Shown here: piece by piece, positions 33,686 through 45,606 of the stretch
Numbering within the stretch: position 1 is the stretch's first letter
How the letters are laid out: each line of letters begins with the position of its first letter
DNA from: Lantana camara
Lineage: Eukaryota > Streptophyta > Magnoliopsida > Lamiales > Verbenaceae
Reading direction: 5' to 3'
Assembly: GCA_037501455.1 (NCBI GenBank)
Contig: CM074860.1
Location: 23,209,001-23,273,000, forward strand
Length of the DNA: 64,000 nucleotides
Notes under the pieces: generated by a model
Databases searched by the model: none
What the model was told of the DNA's origin: nothing
The model's input: the letters and a program-made list of their open reading frames with translations, nothing else
Made by a program: the position numbers and the translations under genes

Positions 33686-36555
33686 TCACTGGGCCGGAGC
33701 GTCAGGCTCGGGAGGAGCAGTTGCAAGGGGAACAGGGGCCAACACATTGGCGTCAGAAGTTTGGGCCTCGCCAGGTTCCTCGACATCCACTGTGTCCATG
33801 ACGGTGCCCTCGTCTTCTATCAGGAGGGGCTCGGGATCTACCCTGTTGGCAGCTATAAACTCCCTCTGGAGCGTTTCCACCAACTCCTGGTACTCGGGCT
33901 CCGCCAGATTCTCAGTAGGATCATCAGGGACCATGGGCTCGCAGTTTTCGTCCAAGTCCATGCGCAACCGTGCATCAGTGCGAGCGCTATCCGGAGCCAA
34001 GCCTAGTCTGACCATTTGCCCAATGGCTTTGTGGAAGAAACGCCGAGCGTTGTCAAAGCATTGCATGTTGGCCGCAAATACAAAGGCTTTGGAACGCACG
34101 AACTTCATCACCGCGTCCCAAGACACCCTTGCCTCCAAGCCCTGCACTTTGGCCTGCAAGTCAGCGATGGCCTTGTTTGTCTCCTCATTTTGGCGAGTGC
34201 TCTCCGCCAGCTGCTCCCCCAGCTCCCTATTTTGCACCCTCAACTGGTCCCGCTCCACCTTCAGCTCTCTATGACGCTGGTCAAGGGTGAGGTAGGCCTC
34301 ATCCGTCTTCCGCATGTTCTCCCTCAGTTGGTCCTTATCGCGGTTGGCAGCGGACAGTTGGGCATGGACATTGTTGTAATCCTCTTGCAGTTGAACAGGG
34401 TCTGAAATGCGCAGCAACTTCTTGTACTTGGCCTTATGCTCAGAATAGGCTTGCGCTCGCCCTTGCAAATTTTTCAGCCTCGGGATTACCTCCTGGGAAG
34501 CCGTTAACGAGGGTCACTGTCAGAACATAGAAGAAAGAAGGGGGGAATTTTATAAAGAGAAGTAGAGACCTACCGTCAGAAGGGCATGGCAGGCATCGTC
34601 AGCAACACGAGCGGCATCATGCTCGTTCAGTTTGTCATGGTCGGTGGAGAACTGGAGTTTTCCGACAATGTCGGAGACCATGTTGACAGAAAAGGCGCTC
34701 TTTTTCAACAGGACAGGACCGTCCTTCCTTTGGCGCTTGTACCGAGCGTCACCCCGGCAGCCAATTCTCCAGAAATCTTCATCCTCGGAAGAGGATGTGT
34801 CGCTACCCTCACCGCGGTGGCCTACAACCACCTCCTTTCCTTTACCGAAGATTGGGATAGAGTCCGGCATCCTCTTCCTTTTGCCTTGGCGCTCAGCCCT
34901 AATCCCTTCTTGGATGCGGACTAACTCCCCGGATCGGTTGTGGGAAGTGCTGGAGCTAAGTGCTATGGGCCCCTCGGGAGCAACTGGAGTAGGGGTAACC
35001 TCCCGAGCGCCATCCCCGGTGAGATCCTCGACAGGACCAACAGCTGGAACCTCGTTTCCAGCACCTCTGCCTCCATCGCCTCGCCCTTGCCTTCGCCGAA
35101 TTCCTATGTCCCTCGGCGCAGTTGGGGGTCGCTCTTGCTGCTGCTGTTGCTGTTGCTGAGGGTTAGCACCGGCTCCCTGAGCACCCAACATGCGGGAAAG
35201 GGCTTCAGCATTCATGCCTTGGGATAATATTTGGATGCCTGCAAGTAAAGAGGAACGAGCGTCAGAAGATTGATTGCTTGGATCGTATATACAAGAATAC
35301 AACAATCACTGTAAGTTAGAGGACTATTCTAAAGGTTAGAGCTGTTAGTTCCTAGAATCTAACCGTCGAGGGCCATGATGTCAGCTGGAGGGTTGAGTAT
35401 CATGTCTGGGGGGCAAGATAAACCATAACGGAACAACACTCCCTCATTCTTCATCAGGGTCTCAGCCTTAATCCATTTTTTCTCAGCCCTCATCTCGAAG
35501 GCTAACCCCTGTGCCCAATCCTCAAAGGCTTTATTCTTCGTTCTTTCCCTAATCAGAGGACCCTCGCCATGTATCAACCACCCGCGGTGAACCCTGAAAA
35601 TTCCTCCTGGAGCCCCCACGAAAAAGTACTTCTCCTTCCAATGCTCGCCATAGGAAGTAGATGGGGAATCTATCATCTTAAAGCCTGATTTAGCTTGAGC
35701 GTAATAGAATCCATCAGTAGGGGATGAGCGAGTCGAGCGGGCCACCTGTATCAAGCTATCAAAGTTGATGATCGAGGGCTCGCGACCTAGAGCAACCATC
35801 ATAATCACGAAGGTATTAATCAGGGCTATGCCGTTCGGCAGAATTTGTGAAGGGCAAAGCCTCAAGTGATGGTAGATGTTGGCAACGACGGGCGGAATTG
35901 GGAACCTCAAGCCCCCGGCAAGGACCGCATCCCAGTAGACCGTCATCATCCCAGGCGGCGGTCGGTTGGCTCTTTCCCCCTCCTCTGGAAGTCGCATGGG
36001 AAATACTGCCTCATCCCAATAAGCATTCGCCCTCAACTCCTCCAAATCATCGAGCGTCAAGATGCTCGCGATCTTATCCGGTGATCTATCTGTTTGATGG
36101 CGATTATCTTGCCTCACACGAGTGGCAGGCTCCCTTCCTCTCCTTTGGCGCCTTCTGGAGGGCCCAGCTTTAAATTGACGCCCGGATGGCCCTGCTTCGC
36201 CCTCGGGGGCCGCCATGGCCACTGTAACCCTGTGATCCTGGGGTCGCGTGGCACTGTTCAAAACCGGGAACACTCTCTCCCCTTGTCTCTGCATCTCCAT
36301 CACATTGTTCATCTCTTCAAAAATATCATCAACCCCCCCTGGCGCACGCTCGTTCATCCCTTGAACAGCGGCATCAACCTCTTCGTCTCTGACAGCGGCT
36401 GGAGCCTGGGCCATAGGGATCGCCATGGAAACCCCTTCACCCGAGGACATCCTAGCCAGAGGGACAGCTGTGGGAACATTGCCGTGAGGGGAAGAACTCC
36501 CCACCGACATCTCATCAATCTCTCTTACGTAATCTTCAACGGGGTGTCCGGCCAT
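33686..36555 (-). CDS. Antisense three-exon gene of the Tat element, 887 aa predicted, intact
   Basis: Exons on the minus strand: 36555-35364, 35238-34574 and 34492-33686. The introns of 125 and 81 bp have GT-AG ends (donors GTTAGA and GTAGGT; acceptors TTGCAG and TTCCCAG). The joined exons are 2664 nt, exactly 888 codons, with no internal stop. ATG 36555 has a strong context (ACCATGGC). Exon 1: basic patch RRRQRRGR (~aa 134-142), then YWDAVLAGGLRFP...LPNGIALINTF (~aa 207-250), which resembles the plant 'putative gypsy-type transposon' domain (Transposase_28, PF04195). Exon 2: glutamine run (~aa 420-430) and a KRKR patch. Exon 3: long coiled coil (~aa 660-740). Function unknown. It is transcribed against gag-pol and looks intact although gag-pol is dead. 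Confidence 0.75.
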
Positions 36556-37155
36556 GGTTGCTTTACGATTTTTGAAGATGGGGTTTTTCTTAGAAAACTC
36601 AGTCGAGAAGGGGAAGAATTTCTGGAGAAAATTCAGTAGCAGAAAGTGGCTCTTCACTCAAGGATTTCACTCACTCAACCTAAATCTAAAAGTTAGTATC
36701 AGAATATTAAGAGTTGTGGAGCTTTACCTAAAGTTTGAAGAACGAAAGCTCGCCGGGGTCTGTAAAGATTGCAGAAAATTCTTTGACTGCTTAAAGGCTG
36801 GAAGATATCTGAGTGCGTGAAAGAGGTTCCAAAGCTCTATAGGACTCTATTTAAAGGGGATAATTTACATGATTTAGGGCTGGGAATTCAAAATGCAATC
36901 ATTTCCCGCCTAAGGAATCCCCCCACTTTTGGTAACCGCCTCACGTCTCCCGGAGTGCACGCGCCCACGTTCCCACTCAGCATTAAATGCAGACTTGACA
37001 GCATTTAATGCGGTGTCAGTTTGTGTCCATTACGGAAGGCCAGCGGTCACATCTCTAAGTAAAGGCCTGACCCTCGGACATTCAAAATTCAAGGCTCCTT
37101 CTTTATAAATTCTACAGTACGCTCGAAGCGATACTACAGAATTTTGGGGGCAAAA
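36556..37155 (-). promoter_or_regulatory. Upstream region of the antisense gene; ends in the Tat polypurine tract
   Basis: Read on the minus strand, a TTTAAATA element (36855-36848) lies ~290 bp before the ATG and a CACGT-containing GGGAACGTGGGCGCG stretch (~36960-36975) lies further upstream. Together they could form an antisense promoter (inference). On the plus strand GAATTTTGGGGGCAAAA just before 37156 is the polypurine tract for gag-pol replication. Confidence 0.4.
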
Positions 37156-38015
37156 TGATGAGACCTAAAATCACGCTCGAACCAGAGCCGTCCACGTGTC
37201 AGCACATCGCTGGCTAAGGCTAAGACGCTCGCATTGATGGGCTCGTGAGCCTTCCCAGCCCACTCATTTGCCAGCTAATATAAACCGTCAAGCCTCGGAC
37301 GACAATTCAGGTAAAGGGCCAGAACCGACGAGTTTGACGCTCGCATCTCGGCCCTCAGGGTTACCCTTCTCAGGGAAGCACCCACATGGGGGGCCCCATT
37401 AATGACGCTCGGGATTTTGGCGCTCAAGGGTCATCTATCATGGGGAGCCCATCTGTGGATTGTTCGAGCGTCACCAACGCTCGGGAGTGACCCTACTTCT
37501 CATGCGACGGATCCTAGCCTTCACAAGCGGGTTTTGGTCCATCATCCCGCGCGACCCTCGCCAACAACCTCTGACACAAAGGTAGTGCGCACCATTGTAC
37601 CTGACACGCCGCCTCCTTTGCAGAAACGTCACTCTCACACCCTCACAGGCTGCCACGTGTTAGGGCAACACAGGTTTGGGACCACACGGTCAATTTACCC
37701 ATTTACCCTCGCCTCTAACATATAAATAAGGGGAGAACACATGCATTCTGCCCCAAGTCATCTTCTTCACTAAATACCACACAACCGAACTGGGCATCAT
37801 CTTTCCTCTGCGTCTTCATCTTCTCAAAAGTCTCATATACTCCACCATTTTCTGCACCTTTGCTGCACGATTTCTTGGTGTTATCCTAGCTGGAAGAACC
37901 CACGCTAATTGGAAACCCAGTTCCTGAGGCTCCTACGCCTGTGATGGTCTTCCCTCCTACATACAAATTCTAAAGTGATTGGTGTCTAAATCCTTCACAA
38001 GTTTCTGCACCATCA
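37156..38015 (+). repeat. Tat 3' LTR
   Basis: 860 bp, same ends as the 5' LTR, eight differences by eye. It is followed by the TSD ATATT, and then copia-2 resumes. Confidence 0.95.
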
Positions 38016-38144
38016 ATATTATGTGTGATGATTATGAGTTTAGCGAAATTATCGAACATGTAATGTGAATGAAGGAAATTCTTGTTAATTTAATTATTTA
38101 GTTATGTGCCTAATAAATAGTCCTTTTATTATATACTTAGAGAC

Positions 38145-41100
38145 ATGTCTTCGAAACGCTTGACACCTGAAACTTTAGACAAACTCGATGGGTCGAACTA
38201 TGGCTTTTGACATAGAAAAATCCAGTACAACCTTCATGACCGCAAAGTAATGGACCCCTTAACTACTAGTAAGGTCGCGCCTTCTGAGTCTATGAAAGGA
38301 AAACATCCTTCTCAAACTAACGGACCAAAGGGTGGCGTGACCAAAGTAGGAAAACCTAAAGAAAAGAACATAGCGCGTGTGAAGTGCTATAATTGTGGGA
38401 AGAAGGGTCACTTTGCTCGGGATTGCCCCGAGCCAAAGAAGGAACCTACTCCCATTCCCCTCTTGAACTATATGTTTGTGTACATGCATTAGTTGCTAAT
38501 CATTTCCCAAATTGGAATGTAGATTCGGGAGCAAGCAAACATATAGTACAAGATCGAGCTGGTTTTCGAGAGTTTCATCGTTATCCGGTAGGAACTCAAA
38601 CAGTCGTTTTAGGAAATGGCAGCGAGGAAGACGTCCTCGGCATAAGAACATACCAGCTGAAGCTTCGTGGAGGAAATACGTTGTTCCTTCATGATGCTCT
38701 CTATGCACCAGGGGTGCAATGTTCTTTAATTTCAGTAGTTTCTTTGTTGAGACTTGGTTTTTCCTTTAACTTCAATTCTAGTGGTTTAGAGATTTTGTAT
38801 CATGACAATGTGTTTGGCCATGGTTCATTGCATAATGGTTTCTTTATTCTTGACTTGGATGATATTTATAATAATAATTCCTCGCTTGCCTTAGTTGCTA
38901 ATTTTGATTGCGATTCTGAATCTGTGAAATGATATTCTAGAGTAGGCCACATTGGCCAAGATAGGACGAGTCGACTAGCTAAAGAAGGCCTTTTAGACCG
39001 ACTCACTAGGGTTAAGTTACCTAAATGTGAGTCATGCTTAGCTGGTAAGGCAACCCGAAAACCTTTTGGTAAGGCTTCAAGGGTATCAAGTCCCTTAGAG
39101 TTAATCCATTCTGACATATGCGGACCCATGAACATCAAGGGACGTCATGGTGCTATTTATTTCCTTACTCTAATAGATGATTATTCACGATATGGGTATG
39201 TGTACCTACTATCTCACCGCTATAAAGCACTAGATGTGTTCAAACGTTTTGTGGCGGAAGTAGAAACTCAATTGGAACGAAAAGTTAAGACTCTTCGAAA
39301 CGATCGAGGTCGTGAATATCTATCTGATATGTTCAAGGAGTATTGCGAAGGAAAGGGTATACGTAGACAACTTACCATTCCTAGAACTCCACAACAAAAT
39401 GGTGTTGCGGAACGAAGGAATCGTACTTTACTTGACATGGTTAGATCAATGATGGCGCAAGCTAGTCTCCCGATCAGTTATTGGGCAGATGCACTGCTGA
39501 CGGCAGTATACATACTTAACCGTGTACCAAGTAAAAGTGTGCCCGCCACTCCATATGAGTTATGGAATGGTAGAAAACCTTCATTGGACCACTTACACCC
39601 ATGGGGTTCGGCTGGCTATGTGCACAATCCAAACCACAAACATGGAAAACTTGGTCCAAGAGCCACCAAGATGGTGTTCATAAGGTATCCCAAACATTCA
39701 AAAGGGTATGTAATGTTTGGTAAACACCCAGATGGTGGCATGACGGAAATGAATTCCCGCAATGTTGAATTTCTTGAGAATGAGTTTCCAAGTATCGGTG
39801 AAATTAAACAAGACCTTGAGTTGCATGAGTTACAACCTAATGATGATTTACCTCTTGGTGAGGGGAGGGATATGAGAACTCACCAATTCACCAAGGATAA
39901 TATAATTCCATTAAATGAAGGAGACAGTGGGATTAGTCCTATAATCCCAGATAGTGGAAACTTGTCTGCTACTGAACATCAATCCGAACATGAGGTAAGT
40001 CGAAATGTTCAACTCCCCACACCACCAAGGGATAGTGGGAGTGATTCGATACCCGAACAGATAAGTAATCAAGGTCTTAGATTATGAAGAAGTGAACGTG
40101 GAAGAATTCATCGACGATACTTTCAGTTCGAAGAGGAAATATTCCTATGCACTCCTTTAGAAATTGAGGAGCCTTCTTCCTTTAAGGAGGCTATAAATTC
40201 ACCGAATAATTCTGAATGGATGGATGCTATGAGGGACGAGATGGAATCAATGGCAAAGAATAAGGTTTGGGATTTAGTTGACCTTCCACCTAAGCATAAA
40301 TCAATTGGAAACAAATGGGTTTTCAAGATAAAACGCAAGGCGGATGGATCAATTGATAAATTCAAGGTCCGACTAGTGGCGAAGGGTTTTACCCATATTG
40401 AGGGTATAGACTATGAAGAGACTTTTTCTCCTGTGGTGAGACTCGTCTCTATTCGCCTACTCCTAGCCCTGGTTGCCCATTTGGATTTAGAGTTATTCCA
40501 AATGGACGTAAAGACTGCTTTTCTCAATGCTAACCTTAAGGAAGAGATTTATATGGATCAACCTATTGGTTTTGTATCAAAAGGTCAAGAAGATAAAGTT
40601 TGTCATTTGAAGAGATCCATATATGGTCTAAAGCAGTCTTTCAGATCATGGTACTTCAGATTCCATGAAGCCATTTCTGAGTTTGGCTTGAATATGGTAG
40701 ATGAAGACCATTGTGTATATGTCAAGAAAACTACATAAGGGATTATGTTTCTTTCTCTGTATGTTGATGACATTCTTTTGGCTGGGAACAACATGGAGAT
40801 GATCAATGCTACTAAGCAGTGGCTATCCTCTATCTTTGAGATGAAGGATATGGGTGAGGCAAGGTATGTCCTTGGTGTTGAAATAATGAGAAATCGTTCT
40901 AAGAAACTTCTTGGTTTGTCTCAAGAAACTTACATTAAGAAAATCTTGGAACGCTTTCGAATGCATTATTCCAAACCCGTTGATACTCCAGTTGAGAAGG
41001 GTCTGACCTTAAGCCTTGATCAATGCCCTAAAACAGATAAAGAAAAAGAGCAAATGAGCAACGTTCCTTATGCTAGTGCCGTAGGGAGCTTGATGTATGC

Positions 41101-41734
41101 CATGTTATGTACAAGGCCTGACATTTGTTTTGCAGTTGGTTTGGTGAGCCGTTATCAAAGTAACCCAGGACCTGCTCATTGGCAAGCAGTCAAGAGAATC
41201 ATGTGATACCTTCGCGGTACCAGTGACTTAGTCCTTTGCTATCAAGGTGGGGACTTGAGACTTAAGGGGTATTCGGATGCTGATTGGGGAGGTGATGTAG
41301 ATGAATCTAAGCCCACCTCCGGATACGTTTTCATCCTTAGTGGAGGAGCCGTATCGTGGTGTAGTAAGAAGCAAGACTGCATAGCCTTATCAACCATGGA
41401 AGCAGAGTATGTTGCATGTTGTCTTGCCACGCAGGAGGCGATATGGCTGAAAGAGTTTTTAAAGGACCTCACCCTCACCTCGGGGGTTGATGAACCTATA
41501 GAAATAAGATGTGACAATACGGCTGCCATCCAATTTAGTAACGATCCGAAATTCCATCGAAAGACCAAGCATATCAAGAGGCGTTATCATTTCGTACGAG
41601 ACGCCATACAGAAGAATGAAGTTGTCTTTAAGTATATATCCACTAATAAAATGATTGTTGATCCATTTACTAAACCTATTCCTAGGGATGCTTTTAAAGC
41701 TTATATGTTAAGCCTAGGATTGCGAAGGATTTAG
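38145..41734 (+). pseudogene. Copia-2 gag-pol polyprotein, gag largely deleted
   Basis: ATG 38145 gives a short gag start (K-L-DGSNYG) that stops at once. Most of gag is missing before the CCHC knuckle CYNCGKKGHFARDC (~38384-38430), which is in another frame from pol. Pol then stays in one frame: protease WNVDSGASKH (38510), GAG-pre-integrase HI-Q-R, integrase core with [13 protein letters not shown] (39380), reverse transcriptase with YVDD (40760-40771), and RNase H with STMEAEYVA (41390), ending at 41734. Stops lie at 38930-38932, 40085-40087, 40736-40738 and 41204-41206. At least three are TGA at positions expected to be Trp or Arg codons, the pattern of deaminated methylated cytosines. 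About 1 kb of non-coding DNA follows before the 3' LTR. Confidence 0.93.
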
Positions 41735-42763
41735 CTCGTTGGATCAATTTTATTATGTACTGGACCTTTTATTTGTGTTCAGCATTATTGAAATGAAATT
41801 GTTATTTCTTATCAATGCTTTTGTGTATACAATTACTTTATTAGGCACATAAAATTGTCACGAGGCTTTTGATTCACTCTGTCACACGAGTAATCGCCCT
41901 GATGCATGAGTCGCGATTAGGATGAGACTGAACCATGTTAACACTAGGTGTGTGTAACATTGGATTATTATCTTACTTAAGTTGTAAAGGATAATAATGA
42001 TAAACTTAGTAGTCGCCTTAGTAAGTCTAAGATGAGACTCCAAATGAGTCGAATATGAAATTTTGATTTTTCATATTAAAGCCTTAAAGCCGAATTCAGA
42101 ATGGTAGATGAACACTGAGTGTGTTTGATCGAGAGGTTCAAGTTAGATTTTTTGAGTAAAAATCTAGACTAAGAATTCGCATGGCATAGATACGTGACAT
42201 GCTTACCTTAGTGGGAGTTATGCCATGACACACATATCATACTGTGTGTGCTCTTTGACGACCGTTACAAAGGGTGACAATCGATTCCCTTCCTTTGTCA
42301 CTGTGTGACCCTGCGGACTTGTGTGTCCATTTGACCAATGCTCTTCGACCTAGAACTATGACTTGAAGTCGAAGTTTGATGATGCTACTTTATTGTGTTT
42401 TTCCAAGGGCTAAGATTTATACAGTCCAGCGGTGCACAATAGGAAAGCAGTCGAGCTAAGATGTATTGTCGTGGTGTCTAGGGAACAATCATTTTATCTT
42501 CACCGTATTAGCCCGGGCGACTATATGCGTTATAGTCATATAATATCGATATGGCATAAAGGGACATTGTATGCTATTGGTGACGACTCAAATGATTTGG
42601 GGTATCGTAGATGTGAAAATGTTATATTAGTTGGATGATGACTTAATATAACATTTATTGTTACTTTTTGGTCGCACACCCCATTTCTTGTATGAAACGT
42701 AGGAGAGATATTCTTATAAAATTATTTTGTATAATTAAGTGGCTTATGTGGCCGAGTGGGAGC
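41735..42763 (+). other. Copia-2 3' untranslated region and polypurine tract
   Basis: No gene seen in ~1 kb between the pol stop and the 3' LTR. The last bases, GGCCGAGTGGGAGC (42750-42763), are the likely polypurine tract. Long 3' regions occur in some plant copia families. Confidence 0.6.
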
Positions 42764-43109
42764 TGTAATTAAAAGTGGGTCCGACCACATTCTAAAGGAT
42801 CAGTTTAGGTAACTGATGTGGGCCTGTGACAAGCCCATAGAATAGAGTTTATGTAACCCTATTCCTATCCTATATATACGTAGTTTATCCGTGAGATAAA
42901 ATACACGACATACACAGCATACTCAGAGAATAGATCTCTTTTACGTAGTCCATCATCCGGAGACTAAGGATTTGAGGGCGTGGAAACACGGTGACTCTAG
43001 TAGCCACCTTCAAGCTTCAAGATTACAGTCGAGGTTGTAGTGGGCGTAAAGCGACAATCGAATCCGAATTCGCTTCCGCAAAAGGTTAGTCCGATTATAT
43101 GTTCCTACA
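42764..43109 (+). repeat. Copia-2 3' LTR
   Basis: 346 bp, same ends as the 5' LTR; about seven differences. Confidence 0.95.
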
Positions 43110-43114
43110 CAACA

Positions 43115-44239
43115 AATTTGGGATTTTCTCGGTTCGTAGTGCTTATCATGTGGCGAGATCTCACCTCGCCCCTTCTTCCTCAATAGGGGCCCATCTCACT
43201 CTATTGATTGGAACTTTATATGGAATTCTCGTGTTGCACCAAAGATCAAAGTATTATTTGGCATCTTTGCAAAAATTTCCTCGCTACTGCTGTTAATTTG
43301 TACCGTAAGAAATGTGATGTTAATACTTCTTGGAAGCTTTGTGGTCTCTTTGAGGAGGACATTTTCCATTTATTCCTTAGATTTGATTTTTCTAGACAAG
43401 TATGAGCCCTCTCTAACCTCCCATAGAAGTACATCAACTTTGTAGGGGATTTTGTTGTTTTTTGGATTCGTTTTGCTCTCGAACAGCTTGATGTTGTTAA
43501 TGGTCCCTTCTTTCTCGCAACTCTCTGGGCATTTTGGTGGCACAGAAACAGACTTGTTATGGAGGGTGAGACTTCTTTACCGGATGACGTGGTAAGCTTT
43601 GCTAAGAACTTTACTTGCGCTTTCTTGAATGGAGTTCGACAAAAAGCTAGTTCGTTTTCTTATCCTTTCCCTTCATCTTGGTCCTCTCCTAGTGTCGATT
43701 TCTTGAAGATTAATTTTAATGGTGCTATGTTTAACGATCAAAGTGAGCTTGGATGTGGTCTTGTTGCAAGAGATTTTTTTCCTATGTGCATGGGCAGGAT
43801 GTCCTATCGGCATGGTGGTTTGTTTGCACCTGAAACTGCTGAGGCCTATGCAGCCTTAGAGGCGGTTAAACTTTATGTGCATCGAGGTTGGTCTAAAGTT
43901 GTTATTGAAGGTGATTGCGGGAATTTGATTGACTAAATTATATCGAATAATGTGAACTATTCCGAAACGGGCAACATTGTGCAAGACATTCGTGAGGTCC
44001 TCTCTCTTATTCCAGAGATCTCTTGGTCACACTTTAAAAGATAAGCAAATGGTGTTGCTCATATCTTAGATAGGAGAGCAACTGTTTTCCTTGAAGGGGG
44101 AGTTGACATTCCTTCTTTTGTTGTTTCCGACTCTTCATTTTGACTTGCATTAGGCTTTTGGTTTGTTGTTTTGGTGTTTGGCTTTGCATAGCCTGCTGTT
44201 GTTGTTAGCCTTCTATTGTTGTTCCCCACTTCAGACTTG
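43115..44239 (+). pseudogene. LINE ORF2 remnant, part 2 (zf-RVT and C-terminal RNase H)
   Basis: Directly after the copia-2 TSD the frame reads NKFGIFSVRSAYHVA, the usual start of the zf-RVT domain of plant L1-type ORF2. After frame changes, ATLWAFWWHRNRLV (~43515-43560) leads to an RNase H fold (RVT_3 type): FLKINFNGAMF, GLVARD, EAYAALEAVKLYV and KVVIEGDC (~43700-43920). The frame then breaks at 43934 (TAA), and further remnants run to ~44150. A T-rich 3' UTR continues until the Mutator-like element at 44240 and ends at an A-run near 45617-45624. C-terminal RNase H domains are known in plant LINEs. Confidence 0.82.
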
Positions 44240-45595
44240 AGACAATTAGTGCCCAAGGGACGCCCAAGACTTATTTTAGGGATATAACCCTCAATTTCTT
44301 TTCCCTTTTTTTTATTCTCTATTATCTGACGTGGCTAATAATCACGTCATATCTTTCAAATTCAGATCTCCCACCCAAATCAAACCCTAGTTTCTTTTTT
44401 TCTTCGCCGTTTCTTCTTCTCTCCTTCTCTTCTTCTTCTCTTCTTCAACGATGAAAAACAGAGATGGTCTTGTCGCCTGCACCTCTCCTTCTCACATTCT
44501 CTCATCGCGATTCGTCTTCTCACCTTCTCTCGCCATCGATAATCGGGATGAATTCAGTTTTTCTTCTTCAACGATGAATCAGGATGAATCTCCTCTCCTT
44601 ATACAAGCATGACAAAGATAATCGGATGAATTTAAAAAATTATCCATAATATTTTTCTTCTTCTTCTTTTTTTTTTTTTTGTCTCAATCTTCGAGAACTT
44701 GAAGATATATGAAATCGCGTGAATTCTTTTGAAGATCGCGTGACTCGATCTTCAAAAGAAATCACGCGACTTCATAGAATTATGAAGTCGCTGCGCGATT
44801 ATGATAGTCGAGCACGCGACTTCATAATTCTATGAAGTCGCGTGATTTCTCTTGAAGATCGCGTGACTCGATCTTCAAAAGAAATCACGCGACTTCATAG
44901 AATTATGAAGTCGCTGCGCGATTATGATAGTCGAGCACGCGACTTCATAATTCTATGAAGTCGCGTGATTTCTCTTGAAGATCGCGTGACTCGATCTTCA
45001 AAAGAAATCACGCGACTTCATAGAATTATGAAGTCGCTGCGCGATTATGATAGTCGAGCACGCGACTTCATAATTCTATGAAGTCGTGTGATTTCTCTTG
45101 AAGATCGCGTGACTCGATCTTCAAAAGAAATCACGCGACTTCATAGAATTATGAAGTCGCTGCGCGATTATGATAGTCGAGCACGCGACTTCATAATTCT
45201 ATGAAGTCACGTGAATTCCTTTGAAGATCGCGTGACTCGATCTTCAAGAGAAATCACGCGATTTCATAAATCTATGAAATCGCGTGATTTCTTTTGAAGA
45301 TCGAGTCACGCGATTTCAAAAAATAATAAAAGAAAGAAAAAAAAAAGAAAAAAAAATTGAAGAAGAATAAAAATAATTAAAAAAAATAAAGAAAATAAAA
45401 GAAAAAAAGAAAAGAAAAAAATCGAGTGAGCGATTTCTGAGATCGCCCACTCGATTTGTACACGTGGAAAATAATTATATTTAATATTTATTTTATTAGA
45501 CAAAATTGAGAAAAGGGTTATATACCCAATTCTTTTAAAACTAGGGGTTACATAACTAAAAAAAAACTTAGGCGTCCCTTTTAACCGAATGCCCC
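44240..45595. mobile_element. Non-autonomous Mutator-like element with foldback repeats, 11-bp TSD
   Basis: The 11-bp direct repeat CTTCAGACTTG flanks it (44229-44239 and 45596-45606). The ends are related inverted repeats: GGGACGCCCAAG on the left and GGGACGCCTAAG on the right strand, each preceded by a GNCATTNGGTN-like stretch. A 9-11 bp duplication suits Mutator-like elements. It splits the LINE 3' UTR. The left third is CT-rich and has short frames (ATG near 44451) that might be captured plant sequence; the right part is the 123-bp repeat array and an A-rich run. No transposase. Confidence 0.75.
44731..45302. repeat. Tandem array, four full 123-bp units plus a partial fifth, each a foldback
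   Basis: Units start at 44731, 44854, 44977 and 45100, each beginning GAAGATCGCGTGACTCGATC; a diverged partial unit starts at 45223. Each unit contains a 29-bp inverted repeat (arms from TCACGCGACTTC... to ...GAAGTCGCGTGA around a ~25-bp spacer) and smaller palindromes inside the arms. The full units are nearly identical, so the expansion is recent. Confidence 0.92.
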
Positions 45596-45606
45596 CTTCA
45601 GACTTG

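Larger units (their letters stand above)
24651..38015 (+). mobile_element. Complete Tat-lineage Ty3/gypsy retrotransposon, 13365 bp, TSD ATATT
   Basis: LTRs of 860 bp each (24651-25510 and 37156-38015) start TGATGAGACC and end CACCATCA. The perfect duplication ATATT lies at 24646-24650 and 38016-38020. Order: LTR, PBS, gag-pol (broken), 1 kb non-coding, an antisense spliced gene, polypurine tract, LTR. The Tat assignment rests on two RNase H domains in pol (the second of archaeal type), an integrase without chromodomain, and extra antisense coding between pol and the 3' LTR. Eight differences in 860 bp separate the LTRs (0.9 %), seven of them transitions. Confidence 0.96.
22326..43109 (+). 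mobile_element. Copia-2: Ty1/copia retrotransposon, TSD CAACA, split by a nested Tat element
   Basis: LTRs of 346 bp (22326-22671 and 42764-43109) start TGTAATTAAAAGTGG and end ATGTTCCTACA. The perfect duplication CAACA lies at 22321-22325 and 43110-43114, and LINE sequence continues on both sides. Without the nested Tat element (and one ATATT copy) it is ~7.4 kb. About 7 differences in 346 bp separate the LTRs (2.0 %), more than in the Tat element nested inside, as the order of insertion requires. Confidence 0.96.

Noticed and set aside
33747..34405. Plus-strand frames of 129-175 codons opposite exon 3 of the antisense gene
   Set aside because: Mirror of the coiled-coil codons; the minus-strand gene has introns with matching phases and explains the sequence better.
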